5,062 bases of DNA, taken from NCBI GenBank assembly GCA_003133815.1, contig PKZR01000375.1:1-5062 (forward strand), read 5' to 3'. Position numbers and translations under genes: made by a program. The notes under the pieces are model-generated. The model was given only the letters and a program-made list of their open reading frames with translations. It searched no databases and was not told the origin of the DNA. The DNA comes from Limisphaerales bacterium. GTDB taxonomy: Bacteria; Verrucomicrobiota; Verrucomicrobiia; Limisphaerales; UBA11358. This document shows, one piece after another, positions 1 through 5,062 of the stretch (positions within the stretch are counted from its first letter, which is position 1; each line of letters begins with the position of its first letter).

Positions 1-575
1 TCGATGCCGTTGTGGACCATCTTCACATAATGACCCGCGCCACCTTCGCCCACCCAGTCGCAGCACGGGACATTGCCTTCAACCTTCGCGGAGACACCTT
101 GGAAAATATTTTTGACGTGAGACCACGCAGCAGGCGAGCCGCCGGGCATGATGCTTGGGCCGTTGCGCGCACCTTCTTCGCCACCGGAGACGCCGGTGCC
201 GATGTAAAGCAAACCTTTTGATTCGACATACTTCACGCGGCGGTTGGTGTCCTCGAACAGCGAGTTGCCGCCGTCAATGATGATGTCCCCGGGCGAAAGG
301 TGCGGGATAAGCTGCTCGATGAATTCGTCCACCGGCTTGCCGGCCTTTACTAGCATCATCACGCGGCGCGGTGACTTGAGCTTTGACACCATTTCCTCGA
401 TGGAATGGGCGCCGATGACTTTGGTTCCCTTCGCCTCGTTCGCGAGGAAGTGGTCCACTTTTTCGGTGGTGCGGTTGTAAGCGACGACGGTGAATCCGTG
501 GTCGTTCATGTTGAGAATGAGATTCTGGCCCATCACGGCCAGACCGATGAGTGCGATGTCTGCTTGTGGTTCCAT
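1..575 (-). CDS. gnd: 6-phosphogluconate dehydrogenase, decarboxylating (N-terminal part, cut by window edge)
   Basis: Cytosolic enzyme of the oxidative pentose phosphate pathway. It converts 6-phosphogluconate and NADP+ to ribulose-5-phosphate, CO2 and NADPH. The reading frame starts at the ATG complementary to 573-575 and stays open to the left edge, giving 191 residues of a protein normally about 470-490 long. The N-terminus has the Rossmann dinucleotide-binding motif GLAVMGQNL (residues 11-19). NRT at 34-36 is at the usual place for binding the NADP 2'-phosphate. DGGNS is at 101-105 and the substrate-binding GVSGGEEGAR at 128-137. KMVHNGI at 185-191 contains the catalytic Lys185 and the conserved His188 and Asn189. 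The C-terminal helical domain lies outside the window. The gene is divergent from trpA. No Shine-Dalgarno is visible before the start. Motifs fit the family closely, so identification is secure. Whether the missing part is intact cannot be seen. Confidence 0.96.
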   Translation of the reverse strand, partial: MEPQADIALIGLAVMGQNLILNMNDHGFTVVAYNRTTEKVDHFLANEAKGTKVIGAHSIEEMVSKLKSPRRVMMLVKAGKPVDEFIEQLIPHLSPGDIIIDGGNSLFEDTNRRVKYVESKGLLYIGTGVSGGEEGARNGPSIMPGGSPAAWSHVKNIFQGVSAKVEGNVPCCDWVGEGGAGHYVKMVHNGI

Positions 576-587
576 AAATAAACCCGG

Positions 588-593
588 ATGATA
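588..593 (-). promoter_or_regulatory. possible -10 box for gnd (weak)
   Basis: On the minus strand the sequence TATCAT (5 of 6 matches to TATAAT) lies 12 nt before the gnd ATG. No recognisable -35 hexamer is found 16-18 nt further upstream. If used, transcription would start only a few bases before the ATG, making an almost leaderless mRNA. An AT-rich TTTATT even closer to the start is an alternative. This is pattern matching on a short motif and could be chance. Confidence 0.18.
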
Positions 594-645
594 ATCAATC
601 GGAGCGGGCGGGCGAGAAAATTTTCAGGGCCGTCCGTTGGTGTCC

Positions 646-659
646 CGGGCGGCGGCCCG
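646..659. repeat. short GC-rich hairpin in the gnd/trpA divergent region
   Basis: CGGGC (646-650) and GCCCG (655-659) form a perfect 5-bp stem around the 4-nt loop GGCG. The heptamer CCGTTGG occurs once before it (634-640) and once overlapping its right arm (657-663). No T-run follows on either strand, so it does not look like an intrinsic terminator. It might be an operator or only GC-rich spacer sequence. The rest of the 208-bp intergenic region shows no RNA gene that I can recognise. Confidence 0.3.
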
Positions 660-760
660 TTGGAATTTGAATTTCCGTTTGCCGGTTGTTATGGCAGTCT
701 TTCGGCATGATTAGACCGAAGTTCAAGCGGAAGGCGGATGAAGTTTATCTTTCAAATTGA

Positions 761-766
761 TATCAT
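761..766 (+). promoter_or_regulatory. possible -10 box for the trpA-manC unit (weak)
   Basis: TATCAT, a 5 of 6 match to TATAAT, lies 17 nt before the trpA ATG at 784. The position where a -35 box would lie (about 737-744) is not consensus-like. Use of this box would put the transcript start near 772-774, excluding the upstream TTG codon at 757 and giving a leader of about 10 nt. The spacing resembles that of the candidate purF promoter in this window. A weaker alternative is TTGTTA at 686-691 with a poor -10 near 709-714. Confidence 0.2.
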
Positions 767-783
767 CAAACCGCACCTTTTCC

Positions 784-1584
784 ATGAATCGCATTGTTGA
801 GAAATTCACCCAGCTCCGGAATGCCGGCAAGAAAGGGTTCATTGTCTATATCGGCGCGGGCGACCCGGATCTTCTCGCCACGCTAGAACTTGCGCTTGCC
901 TTTGATAAGGCAGGCGTGGACATATTGGAGCTTGGTGTGCCGTTCAGCGACCCGCTCGCGGACGGTTTGGTGAACCAGCTCGCGGCGCAGCGCGGGCTGG
1001 AATCCAAAACAACTCCGCCGAAGCTTTTGGAAACAATTGTCGCCATCCGCCGGCAATCTCAAATTCCCATCGTTCTCTACATTTATTTCAACCTGATTCA
1101 CAAGGTTGGCATGGAAAAATTCATCGCCGATGGGGCGCGTGCAGGCGTGGACGGCTTGCTTGTTCTCGATTTGCCGCCTGAAGAATCGGACAATTACGAG
1201 GCGCTAATGCGCAAAAACGGCCTCTGCCACATTTATCTCGTCGCGCCGACCACGCCGGAAGCGCGCATGGAACTCATCGTAAAGCGCGGGAGCGGTTTTA
1301 TTTATTATATTTCGCGAGAAGGCGTGACGGGAATGCAAAGCAAGGTGGCATCAAATCTTGCGTCACAGGTCGCCAAAATCCGCGCACACACCAAGTTGCC
1401 GATTGCCGTCGGTTTTGGTATTTCCAATCCTGAACAAGCGAAACTCGTCGCGGCAGAAGCGGACGGTTGCGTGGTCGGCAGCGCTGTGGTGAATCAGATT
1501 GCCGAGCATGGAAAATCGCCGGAACTCGTCGCCAAAGTCAGCGCATTCGTGAAATCGCTGGCGGACGCTGTGAAAAAATTATGA
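784..1584 (+). CDS. trpA: tryptophan synthase alpha chain
   Basis: Cytosolic alpha subunit of tryptophan synthase. It cleaves indole-3-glycerol phosphate to indole and glyceraldehyde-3-phosphate, normally passing indole to TrpB in an alpha2beta2 complex. The (beta/alpha)8 barrel protein is 266 residues, the usual length. The catalytic acids are Glu49 (in LELG) and Asp60 (in FSDPLADG), at the same numbers as in the E. coli enzyme. Other family motifs are AGDPD (25-29), DLPPEE (129-134), APTTPE (154-159), Tyr175, REGVTG (178-183, loop 6) and the phosphate-binding VGFGIS (209-214) and GSAVV (232-236). The ATG at 784 is chosen because MNRIVEKF matches the usual N-terminus. An in-frame TTG at 757 would add nine residues without family support. 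No Shine-Dalgarno is visible. The usually conserved Pro after ADG is Leu62. No trpB is adjacent in this window. The stop overlaps the manC start. Confidence 0.95.
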   Translation: MNRIVEKFTQLRNAGKKGFIVYIGAGDPDLLATLELALAFDKAGVDILELGVPFSDPLADGLVNQLAAQRGLESKTTPPKLLETIVAIRRQSQIPIVLYIYFNLIHKVGMEKFIADGARAGVDGLLVLDLPPEESDNYEALMRKNGLCHIYLVAPTTPEARMELIVKRGSGFIYYISREGVTGMQSKVASNLASQVAKIRAHTKLPIAVGFGISNPEQAKLVAAEADGCVVGSAVVNQIAEHGKSPELVAKVSAFVKSLADAVKKL

Positions 1585-2711
1585 AAACCAAGACCGACAT
1601 CAAAGATCGTTTCGTCATCATCATGGCGGGCGGGCGCGGCGAGCGTTTCTGGCCGTTGAGCCGCGAAAAGATGCCGAAACAACTGCTCACGCTCTTCGGC
1701 AAACGCTCGTTTCTCCAGCAGGCCGTGGACAATGTGCTGCCGCTGGTGCCGCTGAAGAATATTTTCATAATCACCAACGCCGCGCAAATCGCTGAGGTGC
1801 GGAAGCAGTTGCCAAAATTGCCCAAGGACAATGTTGTCGCCGAGCCGATAGGCCGTGACACCTGCGCCGCCGTCACGCTCGGTGCCGCGCTTGTGGGCGC
1901 ACGTTCGACCACTGGAGTCATGGCGGTTTTGCCCGCCGATCATGTCATTCCAGAAGAAAATAAATTCCAGCAGGTCTTGAGCGACGCATTTGATGTGGCG
2001 GCACAGGGGCAGGCGATTGTGACCATCGGCATCAAGCCGACGGAGCCCGCGACGGGATATGGTTACATCCAAACGGGCGCGGAATTGCCGACACCGCCCG
2101 GCGCGAAGAAAACCAAGACCGTTTTTTACAAGGCGGAAAGATTTGTCGAGAAGCCGAATTACGAAACCGCGCTGGATTATGTCAATAGCGGACAATACCG
2201 CTGGAACGCGGGAATGTTCGTCTGGAGCTTCATCACGGTCACAAACGGGCTGGAGAAGCATCAGCCCGAAATGTTCGCCGCATGCCAGCGCTGGTTCAAG
2301 GTGGCGAACAACCCGGCGAAGCTCGCGAAAATTCTGGCGAAGGAATATACGTCGATCAAGAAAGTGTCGATTGACTACGCCCTAATGGAACATGCGCAGA
2401 ATGTCATTGTGGCTGATGGGGCGTTTGAATGGGACGATCTGGGCGCTTGGAACGCGCTGGCGAGGCATCTCAAGGCAGATGCAGAAGGCAATTGCGCCGT
2501 GGCGGATTTTATCCACGTGGATGCCGCTCGGAACATCATTTATGACGCGCGCACAAAAAATCGCACGCCGATTGCCGTGGTCGGGTTGCGCGATTCGATT
2601 CTGGTGCAGACAGATGACGCGGTTTTGCTCGCGCACAAAAGCCAGGCGCAAAAGGTCAAGGAGCTGGTCAGGAAACTCGGCGAGGATGCCAAGTTAAAAA
2701 AACTGATTTAA
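1581..2711 (+). CDS. manC: mannose-1-phosphate guanylyltransferase (GDP-mannose pyrophosphorylase)
   Basis: Cytosolic nucleotidyltransferase making GDP-mannose from mannose-1-phosphate and GTP, a precursor for exopolysaccharide, O-antigen and other glycans. The protein has 376 residues. It starts at the ATG overlapping the trpA stop as ATGA; a longer frame opening at 1467 lies inside trpA and is rejected. Motifs in order are the signature GGRGERFWPLSREKMPKQ (17-34), AEPIGRDT (87-94), LPADH with metal-binding Asp120 (117-121), FVEKP (188-192), NAGMFVW (209-215), SIDYALME (263-270) and EWDDLGAW (283-290). The length fits the monofunctional enzyme lacking the C-terminal cupin phosphomannose isomerase domain of AlgA/CpsB-type proteins. 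The signature has Glu21 where Thr is more common (GGxGTR). No Shine-Dalgarno is seen, so translation probably depends on coupling to trpA. Hexose specificity is inferred from motifs, and a related sugar-1-phosphate substrate cannot be excluded. Confidence 0.92.
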   Translation: MKTKTDIKDRFVIIMAGGRGERFWPLSREKMPKQLLTLFGKRSFLQQAVDNVLPLVPLKNIFIITNAAQIAEVRKQLPKLPKDNVVAEPIGRDTCAAVTLGAALVGARSTTGVMAVLPADHVIPEENKFQQVLSDAFDVAAQGQAIVTIGIKPTEPATGYGYIQTGAELPTPPGAKKTKTVFYKAERFVEKPNYETALDYVNSGQYRWNAGMFVWSFITVTNGLEKHQPEMFAACQRWFKVANNPAKLAKILAKEYTSIKKVSIDYALMEHAQNVIVADGAFEWDDLGAWNALARHLKADAEGNCAVADFIHVDAARNIIYDARTKNRTPIAVVGLRDSILVQTDDAVLLAHKSQAQKVKELVRKLGEDAKLKKLI

Positions 2712-2722
2712 CTGCAAAGTTT

Positions 2723-2751
2723 CCGGAACGTCAAATTCGACTCCCGGTTTT
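2723..2751 (+). terminator. weak terminator-like hairpin after manC
   Basis: CCGG (2723-2726) can pair with CCGG (2744-2747), and GTC (2730-2732) with GAC (2739-2741), around an AAATTC loop. A T-run of four (2748-2751) follows. The stem is interrupted by an uneven internal loop and is weak. Its location, in the 39-bp gap between the convergent manC and purF ends, is right for a terminator of the trpA-manC transcript. No T-run follows in the purF direction. Low confidence. Confidence 0.2.
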
Positions 2752-4226
2752 CAAACCTGCAACAACTTGATCTGCTCATCGTCTTTCTCCACCGCCTCGC
2801 CCAGCGTTTGCGTGTGGCGTTTGCGGCGTTCGATGATGTGTTTGTCGAGCAGCGGATCGAAGGGCACGGGATAATTGCCGTCGTAGCACGCCATGCAAAA
2901 ATTATTTTTCGGCAGGCCGGTCGCTTTCACCAAACCGTCTTGCGACAAATAATAAAGCGAGTCGGCGTTGAGATACTTACGGATTTCTTCGCGCGAATGG
3001 TTGGCTGCCATCAATTTGCTTCGGTCGGGAAAATCTATTCCATAAACGCACGGGTTCATGTGCGGCGGGCAGCTCACGAGCACGTGAACCTCCTTCGCTC
3101 CGGCTTCCTTGAGCGTTTTCACGCGCGTTTTGCAGGTCGTGCCGCGCACGATGGAATCGTCCACGATGACGACGCGTTTGTCCTTCACGAGTTCGGCAAT
3201 CAAATTTAATTTCACACGCACGTCGAAGTCGCGAATGAGCTGCGACGGCTGCAAAAAGCTGCGCCCGACATAATGGTTCCGCACGAACGCCATTTCGAAC
3301 GGGATGCCGGATTCGAGCGAGTAGCCGAGCGCGGCGCAATTGCCGCTGTCGGGCACGGGCACGACGATGTCGGCTTGGATGGGAAATTCACGCGCGAGCT
3401 GGCGGCCCATCTCGACGCGGACTTTGTAAACATTTCGGTCGGCAATCGTGCTGTCGGGCCGAGCAAAATAAACATATTCAAAAATGCAGAACGCGCGCTT
3501 CGTCTGTTCGGGAAAAGCCTGAAAGCTGCTCAAGCCTTTTTCGTTGATGACGACGATTTCGCCCGGCTCGACATCGCGGACAAATTTCGCGTGGATCAAA
3601 TCGAGCGCGCAAGTTTCGCTGGCGAGCACATACGCTCCGTCGAGCTTGCCGATGCACAGCGGACGGAAGCCGAACGGGTCGCGCGCGCCGATCAATTCCT
3701 TCTCCGTCATGATGACGAGCGAATATGCGCCCTCGATTTTTCGCAGCGTATGCGAAAGATGATTTTCACCGCCGTTCAAACCCGGCTGCGCCATCAGATG
3801 CAAAATGATTTCGCTGTCCACGGTGGTCTGGAAAATTGAGCCGCGATTTTCCAATTCGTCGCGAAGCTTCGCCGCGTTCGTCAGATTTCCGTTGTGCGCG
3901 ATGGCAATCTGTCCGCGCGCGCAGTCCACGGTGAGCGGCTGCGCGTTTTTCAATTGCGACGAGCCGGTGGTGGAATAGCGCGTGTGGCCGACGGCGGTTT
4001 TGCCGACGAGCCCGTGCAAAATTTCGCCGTTGAAAATCTGCGGCACGAGGCCCATGCCGTGATGCTTGTAAAATTTTCCATCGTGGCAGGTGACGATGCC
4101 CGCGCTTTCCTGGCCGCGATGTTGGAGCGCGTAAAGCCCGTAATAAGTCAGCTCGGCGGCGTTCGGATGGCCGAAAATGCCGAAGACTCCGCAATAATGT
4201 TTTGGATAATGTGGTTGAGTTTGCAT
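2751..4226 (-). CDS. purF: amidophosphoribosyltransferase (glutamine PRPP amidotransferase), Fe-S type
   Basis: Cytosolic first committed enzyme of de novo purine synthesis: PRPP plus glutamine gives 5-phosphoribosylamine, glutamate and pyrophosphate. The 491-residue protein starts at the ATG complementary to 4224-4226. An upstream TTG (4286) would add 20 residues unlike the family. An 11-residue propeptide precedes Cys12, the N-terminal nucleophile after cleavage, as in Bacillus subtilis. The class II glutaminase domain shows HRGQESAG (36-43), RYSTTG (83-88) and HNGNLTN (111-117). The phosphoribosyltransferase domain has the PRPP loop VIVDDSIVRGTT (353-364). Cys247, Cys393, Cys444 and Cys447 fit the four [4Fe-4S] ligands of the Bacillus enzyme; the first two sit at identical precursor positions. 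It lies 84 bp downstream of tgt on the same strand, so it could be read from tgt or from its own promoter in that gap. No Shine-Dalgarno is visible. Confidence 0.97.
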   Translation of the reverse strand: MQTQPHYPKHYCGVFGIFGHPNAAELTYYGLYALQHRGQESAGIVTCHDGKFYKHHGMGLVPQIFNGEILHGLVGKTAVGHTRYSTTGSSQLKNAQPLTVDCARGQIAIAHNGNLTNAAKLRDELENRGSIFQTTVDSEIILHLMAQPGLNGGENHLSHTLRKIEGAYSLVIMTEKELIGARDPFGFRPLCIGKLDGAYVLASETCALDLIHAKFVRDVEPGEIVVINEKGLSSFQAFPEQTKRAFCIFEYVYFARPDSTIADRNVYKVRVEMGRQLAREFPIQADIVVPVPDSGNCAALGYSLESGIPFEMAFVRNHYVGRSFLQPSQLIRDFDVRVKLNLIAELVKDKRVVIVDDSIVRGTTCKTRVKTLKEAGAKEVHVLVSCPPHMNPCVYGIDFPDRSKLMAANHSREEIRKYLNADSLYYLSQDGLVKATGLPKNNFCMACYDGNYPVPFDPLLDKHIIERRKRHTQTLGEAVEKDDEQIKLLQV

Positions 4227-4230
4227 CGCG

Positions 4231-4256
4231 CGCGTCGCTGAAATTTTACAGACGCG
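4231..4256. repeat. inverted repeat over the putative purF -10 region
   Basis: CGCGTC (4231-4236) and GACGCG (4251-4256) are perfect 6-bp inverted arms separated by 14 bp. Inside them CTG (4238-4240) and CAG (4249-4251) offer an alternative extension of the CGCGT/ACGCG stem, with a 2-nt bulge. The AT-rich loop contains the candidate -10 box. Such an element could be an operator or a hairpin in the start of the purF leader. Chance is also possible in GC-rich sequence. Confidence 0.3.
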
Positions 4257-4270
4257 GGTGGAATCTGCAA
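4243..4270 (-). promoter_or_regulatory. candidate sigma-70-type promoter for purF
   Basis: On the minus strand TTGCAG (complement of 4265-4270, matching the first three bases of TTGACA) is followed after 16 bp by TAAAAT (complement of 4243-4248, 5 of 6 matches to TATAAT). The -10 box ends 16 nt before the purF ATG, so the predicted leader would be about 10 nt. The position between tgt and purF is sensible. The -35 match is only partial. Confidence 0.33.
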
Positions 4271-4310
4271 GACACAAGAAACGCAAAGGTGTAAAATCAG
4301 GGCTAAATTT

Positions 4311-5062
4311 TCACCGTTCGTCGCTTGCCAGCTTCCGGGCCGCCAGGACTTTTTGGGACGGCTTGTAGCGGGCAATGAAATTTTGGTAATAATCCGCGAA
4401 AGCCCCCGCCGCGATTGCCGCGCGCACTTCGGTCATTACCTTCAGATACAGATGCGAATTGTGGACGCTCACCATGCGCAGGCCGAGAATTTCATTCGCG
4501 CGCAGCAGGTGGCGCAAATACGCCCGCGTGAACGTGCGGCACGCGTAACATTCGCAGCCTTCTTCAATCGGTCCGAAATCCGTTTTGTAAGCCGCGCCCT
4601 TGAGCGCGAAGGCACCGGTATGCGTCACCGCCGTGCCGGTGCGCGCGATCCGCGTGGGCAGCACGCAGTCGAACATGTCCACGCCGCGCGCGATCAGCTC
4701 AATCATCTGCGCGGGCGTGCCCAGGCCCATCGCGTAACGCGCCTTGTGCGCGGGCAGATGCGGTTCGGCGAGTTCGATGGCGCGCATCATCTCCGGTTCC
4801 GGTTCGCCGACGCTCACGCCGCCGATGGCGTAGCCGTCGAATTCCATTTCGACGAGCGCCTTGGCGCACTGCTCGCGCAGCGCGGCGTCGCTGCCGCCCT
4901 GCACGATGCCAAAAACTTTCTGCCCGTCGGCGCGCGGCTGTTCGTGGCATTCGCGCGCCCAGCGGATGGTGCGTTCCACGGCGAGGCGCTGTTCCTTGGC
5001 GGGCGCGTCGTGCGGCGGACATTCGTCAAACACCATCGCGATGTCCGAGCCGAGCACGCGCT
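4311..5062 (-). CDS. tgt: queuine/preQ1 tRNA-guanine transglycosylase (C-terminal part, cut by window edge)
   Basis: Exchanges guanine 34 in the GUN anticodon of tRNAs for Asp, Asn, His and Tyr with preQ1, a step of queuosine synthesis. The frame is open to the right edge. The visible 249 residues are roughly two thirds of a protein usually about 370-380 long, and the true start is not in the window. Numbering from the first full codon: FDEC with the conserved base-binding Asp12 (11-14), GIVQGG (51-56), GGVSVGE (80-86), the nucleophile Asp131 in DMFDCVLPTR (128-137), and a zinc site of Cys169, Cys171, Cys174 and His200. The zinc spacing and its distance from the nucleophile equal those of the E. 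coli enzyme. Val84 in GGVSVGE is the bacterial residue where eukaryotic enzymes have Gly, which suggests preQ1 as substrate. It lies upstream of purF on the same strand. Confidence 0.95.
   Translation of the reverse strand, partial: RVLGSDIAMVFDECPPHDAPAKEQRLAVERTIRWARECHEQPRADGQKVFGIVQGGSDAALREQCAKALVEMEFDGYAIGGVSVGEPEPEMMRAIELAEPHLPAHKARYAMGLGTPAQMIELIARGVDMFDCVLPTRIARTGTAVTHTGAFALKGAAYKTDFGPIEEGCECYACRTFTRAYLRHLLRANEILGLRMVSVHNSHLYLKVMTEVRAAIAAGAFADYYQNFIARYKPSQKVLAARKLASDER

Noticed and set aside
757..783. TTG start for trpA
   Set aside because: The nine added residues do not match the TrpA family and no ribosome binding site lies at proper spacing. ATG 784 places Glu49 and Asp60 at the standard numbers.
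576..783. trp attenuator, riboswitch or tRNA in the divergent region
   Set aside because: No Trp-codon-rich leader, no strong terminator/antiterminator pair followed by a T-run, and no tRNA-like cloverleaf or T-loop could be found by eye.
1467..1580. Possible N-terminal extension of ManC by 38 residues
   Set aside because: The extension lies inside trpA in another frame and is Arg/Cys-rich. The ATG at 1581 gives the normal family N-terminus and a typical ATGA overlap.
1494..2261. Long open frame (255 codons) on the minus strand opposite trpA/manC
   Set aside because: It lies fully antisense to two well-identified genes, its translation is rich in Arg, His and Cys, and no family motif is seen. 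It is a GC-driven shadow frame.
2712..2750. TTCCGGAA palindrome as a regulatory site
   Set aside because: An 8-bp palindrome in the convergent gap, behind the stop codons of both genes, has no promoter to act on. It is more likely chance or part of the weak terminator.
3273..3839. 188-codon plus-strand frame opposite purF, with similar ones at 2808-3209 and 3894-4241
   Set aside because: All are antisense to the strongly supported purF frame, and none shows a recognisable domain or start context.
4227..4286. Possible 20-residue N-terminal extension of PurF from a TTG
   Set aside because: The ATG at 4226 leaves an 11-residue propeptide before the catalytic Cys, exactly as in B. subtilis. The extension would cover the likely promoter.

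Overview
The window looks like an ordinary chromosomal housekeeping segment of a moderately GC-rich bacterium. It holds five protein-coding genes, two of them cut by the window edges. I see no RNA gene, mobile element, CRISPR array, phage gene or toxin/defence gene. The protein styles are compatible with a Verrucomicrobia-like (Pedosphaera/Limisphaerales) lineage: TrpA with an AGDPDL start and an ADGLVNQ loop, a cupin-less ManC with a GERFWPLSREKMPKQ signature, and no clear Shine-Dalgarno sequence at any of the four visible starts. This taxonomic guess rests on pattern memory only and is weak.

Layout: (1) 1-575, minus strand: the N-terminal 191 residues of 6-phosphogluconate dehydrogenase (gnd), running off the left edge. 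(2) 576-783: a divergent intergenic region of about 208 bp. It carries a short GC hairpin, weak -10-like boxes on both strands and two tiny ORFs of doubtful meaning. (3) 784-2711, plus strand: trpA (tryptophan synthase alpha chain), overlapping by 4 nt (ATGA) with manC (mannose-1-phosphate guanylyltransferase). The pair is probably cotranscribed and translationally coupled. (4) 2712-2750: a 39-bp convergent gap with a weak terminator-like hairpin. (5) 2751-4226, minus strand: purF (amidophosphoribosyltransferase of the Bacillus type, with a propeptide and an Fe-S cluster). (6) 4227-4310: an 84-bp gap holding a plausible purF promoter and an inverted repeat. (7) 4311-5062, minus strand: the C-terminal 249 residues of tgt (tRNA-guanine transglycosylase), whose 5' end lies beyond the right edge.

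How the genes relate: they belong to different pathways (pentose phosphate, tryptophan, GDP-mannose, purines, queuosine tRNA modification). A loose metabolic link exists. Gnd makes ribulose-5-phosphate, the precursor of PRPP; PurF consumes PRPP; indole-3-glycerol phosphate, the TrpA substrate, also derives from PRPP; and ManC uses GTP from the purine pathway. This reads as ordinary scattered housekeeping gene order, not a dedicated system. The most noteworthy points are trpA coupled to manC instead of trpB, the fully conserved Fe-S and propeptide features of PurF, the lack of Shine-Dalgarno sequences, and the inverted repeat over the putative purF -10 box. I found no convincing new biological system.
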